Source of the DNA: Novosphingobium sp.
GTDB lineage: Bacteria; Pseudomonadota; Alphaproteobacteria; Sphingomonadales; Sphingomonadaceae
Direction: 5' to 3'
DNA: 45,882 bases
Assembly: GCA_017987575.1 (NCBI GenBank)
Contig: JAGNTK010000007.1
Coordinates: 1-45,882, forward strand
A program made the position numbers and the translations under genes. This document shows, one piece after another, positions 7,575-18,159 of the stretch; positions within the stretch are counted from its first letter, which is position 1, and each line of letters begins with the position of its first letter. The notes beneath the pieces are model-generated. The model had not been told where the DNA came from. It searched no databases and saw only the letters and a program-made list of their open reading frames with translations.

Positions 7575-10500
7575 CGTCCCAGCAGGTTCCGCGCTTGGCT
7601 CGCTAGCTGCGCCAGCATCGCTGGGGCCACAGGCACCGCCGCCTGCGCACGGGCAACAACCCGGCGGAACTGGGTGATGCCTTCGCCCTGCGCCTCGGCC
7701 CAGCGCGCCACAGCGGTGGCGGGATCGCATTTACCGGCCATGGTCCGACGCAGAAAATCGATCCGCATCTGCTGGAAATCACGCGCGAGGCCATTGACCA
7801 ACAAGCGCTCCCACGGGTCAGACGGGCTCATCCGCGCGGCGGTCTGCTGAGCCCAGTCGAGCCCTAGCCGGGTGCCCAAATCACCGAACGCGGCGGTGAT
7901 TGCGCGCGCCGTGCAGCCAGTCTCACGGGCCAGCCGGGCAATCCCGATTGATCCATCGACATCTTGCAGCTGGACCACCAGCGCGGCTTCGGCTTCGGGC
8001 GCGCCAGCTTCGGCCAAGGCGCTCCGCATCCGGCCCGATTGGGCACGGACTTCGAGGGACAGCAGGCTTTCGGGATTGCGGGTCAATTCGGCGACGCCGC
8101 CCTGCAATTCAGCGACCAGCTTCGATGGCTCACAGGTGTGGCCACCGATCCGCAGCAGATCGGCGATATGGTCCGACAGCGCGGCAGCCGCCCGGTCAAA
8201 CAGCATGATCCGGGCGCCTTCGCTCATTGGCGCGGTTTCGATCCGTTGCCAGGTTTCGGCGAGGCCGAACAGCTGTTCCGCCGCGACGAAAGCAGCGGCT
8301 GTCTGGGCCAGACTGGCGCCTTCTTCCTCGGCCAGTTCGAATGGGTGGATCAGCCCGAGCCGGTTGACCAGCCGATTGGCCAGCTTGGTCGCGATAATCT
8401 CGCGGCGTAGCCGGTGGTCGAGGATATCGCCCTTGAACTTGACCCGCATCGGTTCGGGGAAGGCGGCCAGCAGCTCTGCCTCCAACCCCGGATCGTCGGG
8501 TAGTGGCGAGGCTTCGATCGCCGACTGCAAGGCCAGCTTCGCACTCGACAACAGAACCGCCAGCTCGGGCCGGGTCAGCCCTCGGCCATCGGCGGCGCGG
8601 CGCAGATAGACCTCAGCATCGGCCAGACCTTCGGTCTTGCGGTCCAACTGCCCGGAGGCTTCGAGCGTTTCGATCAAGCGCAGATGCGATGCGGTCGCTT
8701 GCGGCCCACCGGCCTGCGCAATCGAAAGCGCCAGTGCCTGCAGCCGATTGTCTTCGAGCACGATCTCGGCAACTTCGTCGGTCATGCTGGACAGCAGCTT
8801 GACCCGCGCCGGTTCGGTCAGCCGCCCGGCGCGCTTGGCCCCGGCCAGCGCGATCTTGATATTGACCTCATTGTCCGAGCAATCGACCCCGGCCGAATTG
8901 TCGATGAAGTCGGTGTTGATCCGCCCGCCGTGGAGCGCGAACTCGATCCGCCCGGCTTGCGTGGTCCCCAGATTGGCGCCTTCGCCGATCACCTTGACGC
9001 GCAGATCAGCCCCGTCGATCCGCAAGCCGTCATTGGCCGGATCGCCCACCGCAACGTTGTTTTCGGCGCTGCTTTTGACATAGGTGCCAATCCCGCCGAA
9101 CCACAGCAGATCCACTTCTGCCTTCAGGATCGCGGTGATCAGGCTATCGGGATCAATCGTCTCGGCTTCGATCCCGAGCGCTTCGCGAACTTCCTTGCTC
9201 AGACTGATTTCCTTGGCGCTGCGCGGGTACACGCCGCCGCCTTTCGAGATCAGCTTCTTGTCGTAGTCGTCCCAGCTCGAACGCGGCAACGCAAACATCC
9301 GCGCGCGCTCAGCATGCGACTTGGCCGGATCGGGTGCCGGATCGAGGAAAATGTGACGGTGGTCGAACGCAGCGATCAGTTTGATCGCCTTGGACAGCAG
9401 TATCCCGTTGCCGAACACGTCGCCCGACATATCGCCGCAGCCCGCGACCCGGACCGGATCGGCTTGCACATCGACGCCCATTTCAAGGAAGTGGCGCTGA
9501 ACCGAAAGCCAGGCGCCCTTGGCGGTGATTCCCATCGCCTTGTGGTCATAGCCCTTCGACCCGCCGCTGGCGAAGGCATCGTCGAGCCAGAAATCATGGT
9601 CCTCGGCGATGGCATTGGCGGTATCGGAAAATGTCGCGGTGCCCTTGTCGGCGGCGACCACGAAATAGGGATCTTCGCCGTCGCGGATCGTCACGCCCGC
9701 CGGGTGCACGACCTTGCCATCGACGATATTGTCCGTGATCGACAGCAGCGTGCGGATGAACAGCTTGTAGCTTTCCTTGCCTTCGGTCAGCCAGCCATCG
9801 CGGTCACGCGAGGGGTCGGGCAGCTGCTTGGGATAGAACCCGCCTTTGGCGCCCGCCGGCACAATCACCGCGTTCTTGACCTTTTGCGCCTTCATCAGCC
9901 CGAGCACTTCGGTGCGGAAATCGTCGCGCCGATCAGACCAGCGCAGCCCTCCGCGGGCAATCGGACCGGAGCGCAGATGGATGCCCTCAACCCGCCGCGA
10001 ATAGACCGAAATCTCGCGCCACGGGAGAGGCTTGGGCAAGCCCGGAACCAGACTGGAATCAAGCTTGAAGGCCAGGGCTTCGGCCCCAGCCGGAGCGAAG
10101 GCGTTGGTCCGAAGCGTGGCTTCGACCACTGCACGGAATTGGCGCAGCAGCCTATCATCGTTGATCGCTTTGACCAGAGCCAGACCAGCGCGGATGTCTT
10201 CCTGCGCAGCAGTTTCAGCCTTGGCCCGGTCACCCTTGAAAGCAGGATCGTGGCGGCAGGCGAACAGCGCAATGACCGCGCGGGTGACATCAGGCGCGTG
10301 CTGCAAGGCATCAACCGCCGTCGGCACCGAATAGTTCAGCCCGGCCTGCCGCAGATAGCGGTACCATGCTCTAAGCCAGTTGGCTTGCCGCGCGCCCAGC
10401 GCCGCCGCAGTGATTAGGCGGTTGAAGGGATCGTCCTCGGCCGTGCCATTGAGCACGTCGGAAATTGCCGTCTCGATTGCTGTGGCGCGCTCAAGCAGCG

Positions 10501-12244
10501 CGGCGGGCTCCAGCCCGGCGGGGGTCGCCAGCACAAAATCGTGGATCGTGCCCAACTTGCCGCCGTCAAGTTCGGTTGGCACATCTTCAATCACCCGGAA
10601 CCCGAAATTCTCCAGTGCAGGAACCGCATCAGACAGCGCCAGCGAACCGGTCCGCTGATAGAGCTTGAGCCGAAATACGCCGGGCTCGTCCCCAGCGACC
10701 AGATGCAGGCGCGCATCGCGCAACGGGCCTTCTTCGCCCTCACCCGCAACGCGGCGCAACCGTGCGATGTCGATCGCGGCTTCGGCGGCGCCATAGGCGG
10801 TACGATAGGCCAGCGGGAACGACTCGGCATAGCGGCTGGCCACAGCGGCGGCGCGCGAGGGATCGTCGCTGGCCGCGAGTTCGGCTTCGACCGCATCGCC
10901 CCAGCCGCGCAGCATCGCTTTCAGCCGGGCATCGAGTGCAGCTTCATCAGGCAGGGTCGCGACTTCGGGCAGATCAAGCACGAACCGGATCAAGGCCAGA
11001 TTGCCGTCGATCGCAGTGCTCCAGTCGAGCAGCGGTGCACCCGCCGCCTCGACCAGCATCGCGGCGACTTGCAGCCGGGTTTCGGTCGACATGATATCAC
11101 GCGGCACCCATACGAACGCAAACAAGTGCCGTTCGAGCGCCGAGCAGACCAGCGCCAGTTTGGGCCGGGGACGGTCGGTCAGGCTCATTGTCGCAGTGGT
11201 GATCCGTTCAATCTCGGCATCGCTAAAGCTGACCATCAGATCGTGCGGCAACTCGGTCAGCACATGGGCGAGGGTCTTTCCGGCATGGCCATGCGCCGAA
11301 AAACCGAACCGCTTGGCTAGATCTGCCAGGTGCGAGCGTAGCCGCGGGACCTGCGTTGGCGAGGCCGCCAGTGCGGCGCTGGTCCAGATGCCGGCATGGA
11401 CCGATAGCGCGGTCAGGCGGCCCTTTTCGTACCGCGGCACTATGAACAGGTCGAGCTGGGTCCGGCGGTGCACCTGCGCGATCAGGTTCGATTTGACCAC
11501 CAGCGGCACCCGCGCACCCTTTTGCTGGCCTTCAAACCAGGCAAAGGCCCGGTCATAGGAAATCGGGCCGAGCAGGGTCTTGGCGCTCTTGCGGCAGATC
11601 CCCAGCGCTCCGCTCTGGCTGCCATCGCGATTACGGGTAACGTGGCCCAGCTGGGTCAACATCCCATCCTTGAACCAGCGTAGCAGCGCCGCACCTTCGC
11701 TGTCAGCGCAGCCATCGGCGTCGATCGCCATGAGGTCCTGCATCTTGGGCCAGTCCTGTACCGCGACGCGGACATCGGCCAGAGTCGCCTCAAGCGCCTG
11801 TTCCAGCGCGCGGCGCTGGCGGGCATCAGCACGGCTGGTTTCGATATAGACCATCGATTCGCGTTTTTCGCCGGCCGCTTCGCCTTCGACCACTTCATTG
11901 AGCTTGCCATTGGTGTCGCGCCGCACTGCCAGCACCGGGTGCAACAGGCGATCTATGGCGAGGCCGTGCGCGGCAATCGTTGCGGCAATCGAATCGACCA
12001 GAAACGGCATATCGTCGTTAATCAGGGCAAGCCGCATGAACCGCTCACCCGCTGCACCGGCGATGGATTCGATGGCAATAGCGGCAGTGCCCGGTGCCCG
12101 TTCGCTGGCCGCAGCGACCATGAATTCCGCGGCGCGGTCCAATCCCCCTGCGGCAAATGGGGCGTCACCGGGTAGCAGCGAGACGGACAGGCGGGCAGCC
12201 AGAGCTTTGGTCAGGGCGGACTTTGAACTTTTCTGCGAACTCAT
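7571..12244 (-). CDS. gdhB: NAD-specific glutamate dehydrogenase, large (GDH-2 type)
   Basis: This is the longest gene of the window, 1557 residues, the size of the large bacterial NAD-GDH family (about 1,560-1,620). The enzyme oxidatively deaminates glutamate to 2-oxoglutarate and ammonia and usually serves amino-acid catabolism. The catalytic core lies at about residues 700-1270. It includes [20 protein letters not shown] and [16 protein letters not shown] in the glutamate-binding region and [10 protein letters not shown] plus GEGANLG in the NAD domain. The long N-terminal region has the ACT-like regulatory features of the family, and a helical C-terminal domain follows. GAGGAGCGG lies just upstream of the ATG. 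The 131-base gap before it must hold the promoter. Long open frames on the opposite strand are coding shadows. Confidence 0.93.
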   Translation of the reverse strand: MSSQKSSKSALTKALAARLSVSLLPGDAPFAAGGLDRAAEFMVAAASERAPGTAAIAIESIAGAAGERFMRLALINDDMPFLVDSIAATIAAHGLAIDRLLHPVLAVRRDTNGKLNEVVEGEAAGEKRESMVYIETSRADARQRRALEQALEATLADVRVAVQDWPKMQDLMAIDADGCADSEGAALLRWFKDGMLTQLGHVTRNRDGSQSGALGICRKSAKTLLGPISYDRAFAWFEGQQKGARVPLVVKSNLIAQVHRRTQLDLFIVPRYEKGRLTALSVHAGIWTSAALAASPTQVPRLRSHLADLAKRFGFSAHGHAGKTLAHVLTELPHDLMVSFSDAEIERITTATMSLTDRPRPKLALVCSALERHLFAFVWVPRDIMSTETRLQVAAMLVEAAGAPLLDWSTAIDGNLALIRFVLDLPEVATLPDEAALDARLKAMLRGWGDAVEAELAASDDPSRAAAVASRYAESFPLAYRTAYGAAEAAIDIARLRRVAGEGEEGPLRDARLHLVAGDEPGVFRLKLYQRTGSLALSDAVPALENFGFRVIEDVPTELDGGKLGTIHDFVLATPAGLEPAALLERATAIETAISDVLNGTAEDDPFNRLITAAALGARQANWLRAWYRYLRQAGLNYSVPTAVDALQHAPDVTRAVIALFACRHDPAFKGDRAKAETAAQEDIRAGLALVKAINDDRLLRQFRAVVEATLRTNAFAPAGAEALAFKLDSSLVPGLPKPLPWREISVYSRRVEGIHLRSGPIARGGLRWSDRRDDFRTEVLGLMKAQKVKNAVIVPAGAKGGFYPKQLPDPSRDRDGWLTEGKESYKLFIRTLLSITDNIVDGKVVHPAGVTIRDGEDPYFVVAADKGTATFSDTANAIAEDHDFWLDDAFASGGSKGYDHKAMGITAKGAWLSVQRHFLEMGVDVQADPVRVAGCGDMSGDVFGNGILLSKAIKLIAAFDHRHIFLDPAPDPAKSHAERARMFALPRSSWDDYDKKLISKGGGVYPRSAKEISLSKEVREALGIEAETIDPDSLITAILKAEVDLLWFGGIGTYVKSSAENNVAVGDPANDGLRIDGADLRVKVIGEGANLGTTQAGRIEFALHGGRINTDFIDNSAGVDCSDNEVNIKIALAGAKRAGRLTEPARVKLLSSMTDEVAEIVLEDNRLQALALSIAQAGGPQATASHLRLIETLEASGQLDRKTEGLADAEVYLRRAADGRGLTRPELAVLLSSAKLALQSAIEASPLPDDPGLEAELLAAFPEPMRVKFKGDILDHRLRREIIATKLANRLVNRLGLIHPFELAEEEGASLAQTAAAFVAAEQLFGLAETWQRIETAPMSEGARIMLFDRAAAALSDHIADLLRIGGHTCEPSKLVAELQGGVAELTRNPESLLSLEVRAQSGRMRSALAEAGAPEAEAALVVQLQDVDGSIGIARLARETGCTARAITAAFGDLGTRLGLDWAQQTAARMSPSDPWERLLVNGLARDFQQMRIDFLRRTMAGKCDPATAVARWAEAQGEGITQFRRVVARAQAAVPVAPAMLAQLASQARNLLGR

Positions 12245-12375
12245 CGGGACCGCTCCTCAGGCAGCCGAAGCCGCCACTCCTGCGTGTTATATTGTTGCTA
12301 ACTCATGCAGCATTTGAACGCACCCTAGGCCAATGTAGTCTCAACCGCAACCACCTTGCCCCTAGGGAATTAGCC

Positions 12376-13356
12376 TTAAGCAAGCGCTTTTGCGGTAATT
12401 TCAAGCGAACGCCGCCGCATTGCAGGATCAAAAGTAGCCCCCGATACGATAATTTCATCCGCCTTGGTCCGTTCAACAAAGCGGGCAATATCGTTACGTA
12501 CTTTCTCCACCCCGCCAACCGCGCTGGCCTGACGCATGTGCTCCAGCATCGCCAACTGGCCCGGCGGCAATGTCTGGCGATAGCCCGGCACGGGCGGCTT
12601 AAACCGCCCCGGCGTGCCGCTGCGCAAGGCGACAAAACTCTGATCCATCGAGGTGCCGAGCAGCTCTGCCTCTTCGTCATCGTCCGCCGCAATCACCGTC
12701 ATCGCCGCCATCACATGCGGCCGCTCCAGCGCCGGAGAAGGCACAAACCGCTGACGATAGAGCGCCAGCGCCTGATCGAGATAATCGGGCGCGAAATGCG
12801 AGGCGAAGGCATAGGGCAGCCCCAGCGCGGCGGCGAGCGACGCCCCGAACAGGCTGGAGCCGAGCACCCACATTTCCACCGCAGAGCGAAAGCCCGGTGT
12901 CGCTCGAACCGGCAATTCCGGCTCTCCACTCAACAGTGCGCGCAGCTCCATCACGTCTTGCGGGAACTGTTCCGCCGCGCGCCCCAGATCTTTGCGCAGT
13001 GCCTGCCCAAACCGGGCATCGGCACCCGGCGCGCGGCCCAGCCCCAGGTCGATCCGTCCGGGAAACAGTGCATCCAGCGTGCCGAATTGCTCGGCGATCA
13101 CAAAGGGGTTGTGATTGGGCAGCATGATCCCGCCCGCGCCGATCCGGATCGTGCGGGTCGCCGCGCCAATGTGGGCCAGCACCACCGAAGTCGCCGCGCC
13201 GGCAACGCCGTCCATCGCGTGATGTTCGGCCACCCAAAAGCGTTTGTAGCCGTTCTGCTCAGCCGCCTGGGCCAGCAACGCCGCATCGGACAAAGCCTGC
13301 CCGATAGTGCCACCTTCGCGCACCGGAACCAGATCGAGGACGGAAAGTTGGGTCAC
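12376..13356 (-). CDS. LLM class flavin-dependent oxidoreductase (luciferase-like)
   Basis: The 326-residue protein begins MTQLSVLDLVPVREG and contains RFWVAEHHAM, GAGGIMLPNHNPFVIAEQFGTLDALFPGRIDLGLGRAPG and WVLGSSLFGASLAA. These are hallmarks of the group of luciferase-like monooxygenases often called MsnO8 or YhbW type. These enzymes use reduced FMN and oxygen; the natural substrate of this subgroup is mostly unknown. The start appears to be a GTG (13356) placed two bases after the stop of the TPR gene, suggesting coupled translation. The three genes hydrolase, TPR protein and this oxidoreductase run in one direction with short gaps. The family is sure; the function is open. Confidence 0.85.
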   Translation of the reverse strand: MTQLSVLDLVPVREGGTIGQALSDAALLAQAAEQNGYKRFWVAEHHAMDGVAGAATSVVLAHIGAATRTIRIGAGGIMLPNHNPFVIAEQFGTLDALFPGRIDLGLGRAPGADARFGQALRKDLGRAAEQFPQDVMELRALLSGEPELPVRATPGFRSAVEMWVLGSSLFGASLAAALGLPYAFASHFAPDYLDQALALYRQRFVPSPALERPHVMAAMTVIAADDDEEAELLGTSMDQSFVALRSGTPGRFKPPVPGYRQTLPPGQLAMLEHMRQASAVGGVEKVRNDIARFVERTKADEIIVSGATFDPAMRRRSLEITAKALA

Positions 13357-13358
13357 GC

Positions 13359-14192
13359 CTAGGGTGATGCGGCTTCAGGACCCAGTTGGTCAAGGTAACC
13401 TTGCGCAGTTTTTGCCGAAGGGCTGTTTGGCGCGGCCTTGATCACCGACAGCCAGGACTTGCGCGCGGCTTCGTCGCGTCCCGAAAGCACGGCAATCACG
13501 CCCGCTTCAAGCCCGATCTCAGGATCGACCGGGAACAGTTGTGCAGCGCGCTCGATATAGAGCTGGGCATCAGCCAATTTGCCCTGCCGCCGCGCCAGTG
13601 TGGCGGACAGCAACCAGGCCTGATGGTTGGCAGGCGCGGCAATCCGGGCTTCGGCCAAAGCAACAGCCGCTTCATCAGGCCGGCCCAGTGCGACCAGCGC
13701 GCGGGCGCGGTCAACCTCGATCCCGCTGCGCAGTTTGGCGTCGAGCCCATTGAGCGAATCGCCGCGCGCGAGATCAAGCGCAGTCAGGGCCCCAGTCGGA
13801 TCGTCTGCCGCCAGTAAAGCATTGCCCGCAAGCGCCGCCAACCGCGCACGTTCGTCGGCTGCATTGGCGGGGGTATCTTGCCGGGCTGACAAGAACAGCG
13901 GCGCAGCTTCGGCAAAGCCCTCAATCCGCACCATGGCCATCGCGTGGCATTGCTTGGCCCCGGCGCGGTCCTTCATAGTCTTCGCGGTCGTCAGCCAGTT
14001 CTGCGCCACTTCGATTGCGTCGGACGGGCGGGTCATCGCCAGGTCGAGGCACTGTTGCAGCAGTTCCGGTGAGGTCGATGACGCGGCCACGGCAGTACTC
14101 TTTGGCTTGGGGATCTGCAGCGGCGCCTGCGGCAGAACGCCGCCGGGACCGACCTGAGCGATCAGGGGAAGGAGCAAGAGCGTTAGCGACAT
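13359..14192 (-). CDS. Tetratricopeptide repeat protein, probably exported
   Basis: The 277-residue protein starts with a short hydrophobic stretch (MSLTLLLLPLIAQVGPGG) that could be a signal peptide or anchor. The rest is alanine-rich helical repeats of about 34 residues, clearest at about residues 120-265. Examples are DRARALVALGRPDEAAVALAEARIAAP and the following copies, a TPR pattern with alternating small and large hydrophobic residues. TPR proteins act as protein-protein scaffolds; no partner is evident. The gene starts 21 bases after the alpha/beta hydrolase stop and is followed by the LLM oxidoreductase after two bases. No catalytic motif is visible. Confidence 0.75.
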   Translation of the reverse strand: MSLTLLLLPLIAQVGPGGVLPQAPLQIPKPKSTAVAASSTSPELLQQCLDLAMTRPSDAIEVAQNWLTTAKTMKDRAGAKQCHAMAMVRIEGFAEAAPLFLSARQDTPANAADERARLAALAGNALLAADDPTGALTALDLARGDSLNGLDAKLRSGIEVDRARALVALGRPDEAAVALAEARIAAPANHQAWLLSATLARRQGKLADAQLYIERAAQLFPVDPEIGLEAGVIAVLSGRDEAARKSWLSVIKAAPNSPSAKTAQGYLDQLGPEAASP

Positions 14193-14213
14193 GGCAAGAT
14201 CCGGTGGTTCAGG

Positions 14214-14945
14214 TCAGCCGAGCGCCGCAAGCGTGCGCAACAGCAGGGCAATATCAGCATCACAGCTGAGGCGGTGATCGCCGTCCTTGATCAAGGTCAC
14301 CTGCACATCGCCTGAACGCAGGGCTGCAGCAAGGCGGAGCGAGACCTGCCAAGGCACGTCACCATCCTCTTGCCCATGCAGCAACCGAACCGGGCAGGTC
14401 AGGCCGATTTCGGTATCGAGCAACAGGTTGCCCTGTCCATCGGCCCAGAAGCCGGGAAAGGTCGGTGTCGGCTGCGGCCCATAGGCGTTTTCCTCAAGCA
14501 CGGTTTCGCCGGCCAGCAGTTCGGCCTGCTGTTCGTCGCTGAACCCCCATGCGGTGAAGTCCGGAGCGGTGGCGATCCCGACCAGCGCGGCAACCCTGTT
14601 TGGGATGCACAGCGCCACCAACAGCATTAGCCAACCGCCCATCGACGATCCGATCAGCACCACCGGGCCAGAGCAATACGCCGCGATGAGCGCCAACACC
14701 TCATCGCGCCAGCGGCTGAGCGTGCCATCGGCGAAGCGGCCTGGGCTTTCCCCGCAGCCCGAATAGTCGAGCAGCAAACAGCTTCGCCCATGGGCCTGTG
14801 CCCAATCGAACACCGCACAGGCCTTGCCGCCCGCCATGTCGGACATATAGCCGGGCAGGAACACCAGCGCCGGGCCGCTGCCCTCGGTCTGGCGAAAGGC
14901 GATCCGGCGGCCATCGGGCAGGGTGTGAAAGCGGGTTTGCCTCAT
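14214..14945 (-). CDS. Alpha/beta hydrolase
   Basis: I choose the ATG at 14945 because GGAGGG lies directly upstream; this gives 243 residues, and the longer frame to 15050 has no support. The nucleophile elbow is GSSMGG, preceded by the oxyanion-side strand ALVFLPGYMSDM and the DYSGCGESPGRF segment. The acid lies in LLHGQEDGDVPW and the catalytic histidine in KDGDHRLS. This is the order of a classic alpha/beta hydrolase, close to bacterial serine-aminopeptidase or YqiA-like esterases. The substrate is unknown. It is divergent from phoD with a 97-base intergenic region, and it heads a short run with the TPR and LLM genes. Confidence 0.85.
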   Translation of the reverse strand: MRQTRFHTLPDGRRIAFRQTEGSGPALVFLPGYMSDMAGGKACAVFDWAQAHGRSCLLLDYSGCGESPGRFADGTLSRWRDEVLALIAAYCSGPVVLIGSSMGGWLMLLVALCIPNRVAALVGIATAPDFTAWGFSDEQQAELLAGETVLEENAYGPQPTPTFPGFWADGQGNLLLDTEIGLTCPVRLLHGQEDGDVPWQVSLRLAAALRSGDVQVTLIKDGDHRLSCDADIALLLRTLAALG

Positions 14946-15042
14946 GCCAGCCCTCCTGCCGTGACCACGGCGACTAATCAATCTTGCCATTGCGGTGTCA
15001 CGAATCCCGGCTAGGCTAAAACAAAGTTCAGGGAGACCCGCG

Positions 15043-16704
15043 ATGACCACCCGTCAGCCAGATGCTGCGCCCGAAATCCCGTTGCTGGCGGCAAACCGCC
15101 GCAATGCGCTGAAGCTGGGACTGCTCGGCCTGTTTGGGGCTGGAACGGCTGGGCCGGCTGCGGCCATGCAGGCCAAGGGCTTTACCCACGGCGTTGCCAG
15201 CGGTGAGCCGGGACCGGCGCAGGTACTGCTGTGGACCCGCTACCTGTCCGATCAGGAAACCGCGCTGAAATGGGAACTGGCCGACGACGCCGAATTCATC
15301 AGAATCGCGGCAGCGGGCGATTGCACCGCCTCCCCCGCCAACGATTGCTGTGCCAAGGCCTGGGCCAAGGGGCTGAAGCCCGGGCAGTGGTACTACTATC
15401 GCTTCATCGCCCCCACCGGCGAAAAGTCGGTGGCCGGGCGGACCAAGACATTGCCGGTTGGCAAGGTGCCGCGTTTCAAAATGGCGGTGTTCTCTTGCTC
15501 AAACTACGGCTTCGGTTGGTTCAACGCTTATGCCCACGCCTGCGAGGCTGGCGATTTCGATCTGGCGCTGCATCTGGGGGACTATTTCTACGAATACAAA
15601 CGCGGAACCTACCCGAGCGAAAAGCAAGGACTGGCCGAGCGGCTTCTGCCAGTGAACGAAGCGGTCACCCTGGCCGGTTACCGCGAACGCTTTGCTACTT
15701 ATCGCGCCGACCCCGACCTCCAGCGAGTGCATCAGCTGTATCCGATGGTGACCATTTGGGACGATCACGAACTGGCCAACGACACCTGGCGCGGCGGGGC
15801 CGAGAACCATGACGCCAGCGAGGGCGACTGGGCGGTGCGCAAGGCCGCTTCGGAAAAGGCTTACCGGGAATGGCTGCCGGTCTCAGATGACTATTACGCT
15901 TCCTACGAGGTGGGCAATCTCGCCACACTGTTCCGGCTCGAAACGCGCCACACGGCACGCGACAAACCGTTCGAGCTGGATGAAGTGTTCGATGCCGCCG
16001 CACCCGGAAAAGCCGAAGCTGCTCTGGCCGCATTCCGCGATGGCGCCTGGCGCGATCCGGCGCGCGGCCTATTGGGGGCGGGGCAGGAAGCATGGCTGGC
16101 GGGGGGCCTCAAGGCCTCAACCAAAGCGCATAAGCCCTGGCAGGTGCTGGCCCAGCAAGTGATCATGGGCAAATTGGCGATGCCGACCAATCTGGCTGAA
16201 GGAATGGCAGCGGATTCGGCTGACTGGCTGAAAAAGCGGATCGCGGTCGGGATCACGGCTTCCAAGAACGGCCTGCCGATGAATATGGATGCGTGGGATG
16301 GCTATCCCGCTGCACGCGAAAGGTTGCAACAAGCCTCCCTGAACGCCGGCGCCAACCTGCTGGTCCTGACCGGTGACAGCCACAATGCCTGGGCGTTTGA
16401 TCTTGAACATAAGGGGAGCCGCGTCGGGGTGGAGATGGCCGGGCATTCGGTAACTTCTCCGGGTGCGGAAGGTTCCGTCCGCTGGCGCAAACCCGATGCG
16501 CTGGCCGCTGAAATTGTTGCCCGCAACAGCCAGCTCAAATGGTGCGACACGTCGCAGCGCGGCTATATGGCCGTCGAACTGACCCCCAAATCGGCGACCA
16601 GCGAATGGCGATTTCTGACCACTGTGCGCCAGCGCGGAACTGCGCTTGCGGGAACCAAGCGGATGACCGTACTGGCCGGGCAGCGGCGGTTTACCGCTTC
16701 TTGA
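15043..16704 (+). CDS. phoD: PhoD-family alkaline phosphatase/phosphodiesterase
   Basis: I start at the ATG at 15043, preceded by AGGGAG, which gives 553 residues. The N-terminus carries NRRNALKLGLLGLFGAG, a twin-arginine-like export signal, fitting the Tat export of PhoD enzymes. The mature part begins near FTHGVASGEP. Metal-site motifs are visible in order: FSCSNYGFGWFNAYAHA, LHLGDYFYEYK, TIWDDHELANDTW and LTGDSHNAW. PhoD enzymes use iron and calcium to hydrolyse phosphomonoesters or diesters in the periplasm, typically under phosphate limitation. I did not find a convincing Pho box upstream. A GT39 gene follows after 13 bases and may be co-transcribed. Confidence 0.88.
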   Translation: MTTRQPDAAPEIPLLAANRRNALKLGLLGLFGAGTAGPAAAMQAKGFTHGVASGEPGPAQVLLWTRYLSDQETALKWELADDAEFIRIAAAGDCTASPANDCCAKAWAKGLKPGQWYYYRFIAPTGEKSVAGRTKTLPVGKVPRFKMAVFSCSNYGFGWFNAYAHACEAGDFDLALHLGDYFYEYKRGTYPSEKQGLAERLLPVNEAVTLAGYRERFATYRADPDLQRVHQLYPMVTIWDDHELANDTWRGGAENHDASEGDWAVRKAASEKAYREWLPVSDDYYASYEVGNLATLFRLETRHTARDKPFELDEVFDAAAPGKAEAALAAFRDGAWRDPARGLLGAGQEAWLAGGLKASTKAHKPWQVLAQQVIMGKLAMPTNLAEGMAADSADWLKKRIAVGITASKNGLPMNMDAWDGYPAARERLQQASLNAGANLLVLTGDSHNAWAFDLEHKGSRVGVEMAGHSVTSPGAEGSVRWRKPDALAAEIVARNSQLKWCDTSQRGYMAVELTPKSATSEWRFLTTVRQRGTALAGTKRMTVLAGQRRFTAS

Positions 16705-16717
16705 GGGGCTCTGCGCT

Positions 16718-18043
16718 ATGGCAAGCGCCATGGCCACGCACACCGCCCGACTGACCGATTGGTTCGCCACAACGCGGGCTGCCTTGGTGTTACTCTGGGC
16801 GCTCTACCTGATCCCGCGCGCGCTGCTGATCCTGCTGGATGTTCAGCCGTGGTCTGATGCGGCCTACTATTTTGAGCGGGCTGGCGAACTGGCGGCGGGT
16901 CAGGGCTATATCTCGCCCGAGGGCCAGCCGACCGCCTTCTGGCCGCCGGGCTGGCCGCTGGCGCTCAGTGTCCCGTTCAAGCTGTTCGGGGTGTCGGTTC
17001 CGGTGGTCGGGCTGTTCAATCTGGTGTTTGCCGGGATCAGCGCCGCTCTGTTATTGTTGCTGGCGCGGCGGATCACGGGATCGGAACTGGCCGCGCGGCT
17101 CGCGCTGCTGCTGGTAGCGCTCTATCCCAACAACGCCGCCTACGTTCCCTTGGCCTTGACCGAGGTGTTCTACACCACGCTGCTGCTGGCGATCTGCTGG
17201 CTGCTGGTGGAGCAGCGTGGCTGGCTGTGGCTGGCTGGCGCGGGACTGCTGCTGGGTGCGGCAACACTGGTAAAAGCGCAAACCTTGGTGGTGGTGCCGC
17301 TGGTACTTGGGATCGCCTTGCTGCGCGCGCCACGGTTCTGGGCGGCGGTGCCCGGAACGATTGCCAAGGGGCTAGCGCTCGGCGCCTTTGCCGCACTGGT
17401 GGTCGCACCCTGGAGCCTGCGCAACGAGCAGGTGCTGGGTCAGCTTGTGCTGGTTTCAACCAACGGCGGGGTCACGCTCGCCACCGGCAACAACCCCAGC
17501 GCGACTGGCGGCTATGTCGATAACGATCCTGCCTATCTCGCGCTGCAGGCCCGCAAGGGTGAGCTTGATGAAATCGCGTTCGATGCCGAGGCAAAGAAGC
17601 TGGGCATGGACTGGATCAAGGCCAATCCGGGGCAATTCGTCGCCCTGATGCCGGTCAAATTCTTCAAACTGTGGGGGCCAGACGGCGAAGCGATGTGGAG
17701 CTATGAGAAGGGTGCGGCGAGCTATCCCGCCCATGCCGGGCTCTACGCCGCCGTGCGTTGGGGCAATCAGGCGTGGTACTGGATTCTGCTGGGGCTGTTT
17801 GCGGTGGCCGCCGTGGTCCAGCTGCGCCGCCGCTGGCGTTCGGACACGCCGCTGTTCGATTGGTGGCTGCTGCCCTATGGCATCGCCGCCTATCCGACCG
17901 CGATCTGTCTGGTTTTCTCGGGCCAGACCCGGTTTCACTACCCGGCAATGCCGTTCATCGCGATCAGCGCAGCCTGGCTCCTGGCTGAGTGGCTGAAGCG
18001 CCGAACAAGCCCGGTGGTTGAGCCTTTACACTTGCCGTGTTAG
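16718..18043 (+). CDS. ArnT/PMT-like glycosyltransferase family 39 membrane protein
   Basis: The 441-residue protein has about ten hydrophobic segments. The first extracytoplasmic loop contains QPWSDAAYYFERAGELAAGQGY with Asp47, in the position of the catalytic acidic motif of GT39/ArnT-like GT-C enzymes. PTAFWPPGWPL is also typical of that group. These enzymes transfer sugars from polyprenyl phosphate to lipid A, proteins or polymers on the periplasmic side. The start at 16718 is supported by GAGGGG about 10 bases upstream; an ATG at 16730 is an alternative. It ends 10 bases before the threonine-rich leader peptide of thrS. The acceptor is unknown. Confidence 0.75.
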   Translation: MASAMATHTARLTDWFATTRAALVLLWALYLIPRALLILLDVQPWSDAAYYFERAGELAAGQGYISPEGQPTAFWPPGWPLALSVPFKLFGVSVPVVGLFNLVFAGISAALLLLLARRITGSELAARLALLLVALYPNNAAYVPLALTEVFYTTLLLAICWLLVEQRGWLWLAGAGLLLGAATLVKAQTLVVVPLVLGIALLRAPRFWAAVPGTIAKGLALGAFAALVVAPWSLRNEQVLGQLVLVSTNGGVTLATGNNPSATGGYVDNDPAYLALQARKGELDEIAFDAEAKKLGMDWIKANPGQFVALMPVKFFKLWGPDGEAMWSYEKGAASYPAHAGLYAAVRWGNQAWYWILLGLFAVAAVVQLRRRWRSDTPLFDWWLLPYGIAAYPTAICLVFSGQTRFHYPAMPFIAISAAWLLAEWLKRRTSPVVEPLHLPC

Positions 18044-18053
18044 GAGCATGTCC

Positions 18054-18128
18054 ATGCAGACGGCCCGCGCCTTTTCGCTGACTACTACCACCACCCGGGG
18101 CTTCCCGAGGCGGGCTGCTTTCGCCTGA
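18054..18128 (+). CDS. Threonine-rich leader peptide of thrS (24 aa, putative attenuator)
   Basis: A short frame starts at an ATG spaced 7 bases after GGAG (18043-18046) and encodes 24 residues: MQTARAFSL, five consecutive threonines (ACT ACT ACC ACC ACC, 18081-18095), then RGFPRRAAFA and a TGA. With Thr3 there are six threonines, in front of the threonyl-tRNA synthetase gene. This is the signature of ribosome-mediated attenuation: scarce charged tRNA-Thr would stall the ribosome on the run and change downstream RNA folding. A stem with arms CCGTCC (18143-18148) and GGGCGG (18155-18160) follows the stop. The frame could begin six bases earlier at 18048. A U-rich terminator was not found, so the mechanism is inferred. 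Confidence 0.7.
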   Translation: MQTARAFSLTTTTTRGFPRRAAFA

Positions 18129-18159
18129 GGCGACAAGCGCCGCCGTCCGGGTTCGGGCG

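Noticed and set aside
8684..10417. 577-codon open frame on the plus strand inside the GDH gene
   Set aside because: It lies fully opposite a well-supported GDH frame. The translation is rich in Arg, Gln and His with no family features, as expected for the antisense of a GC-rich gene.
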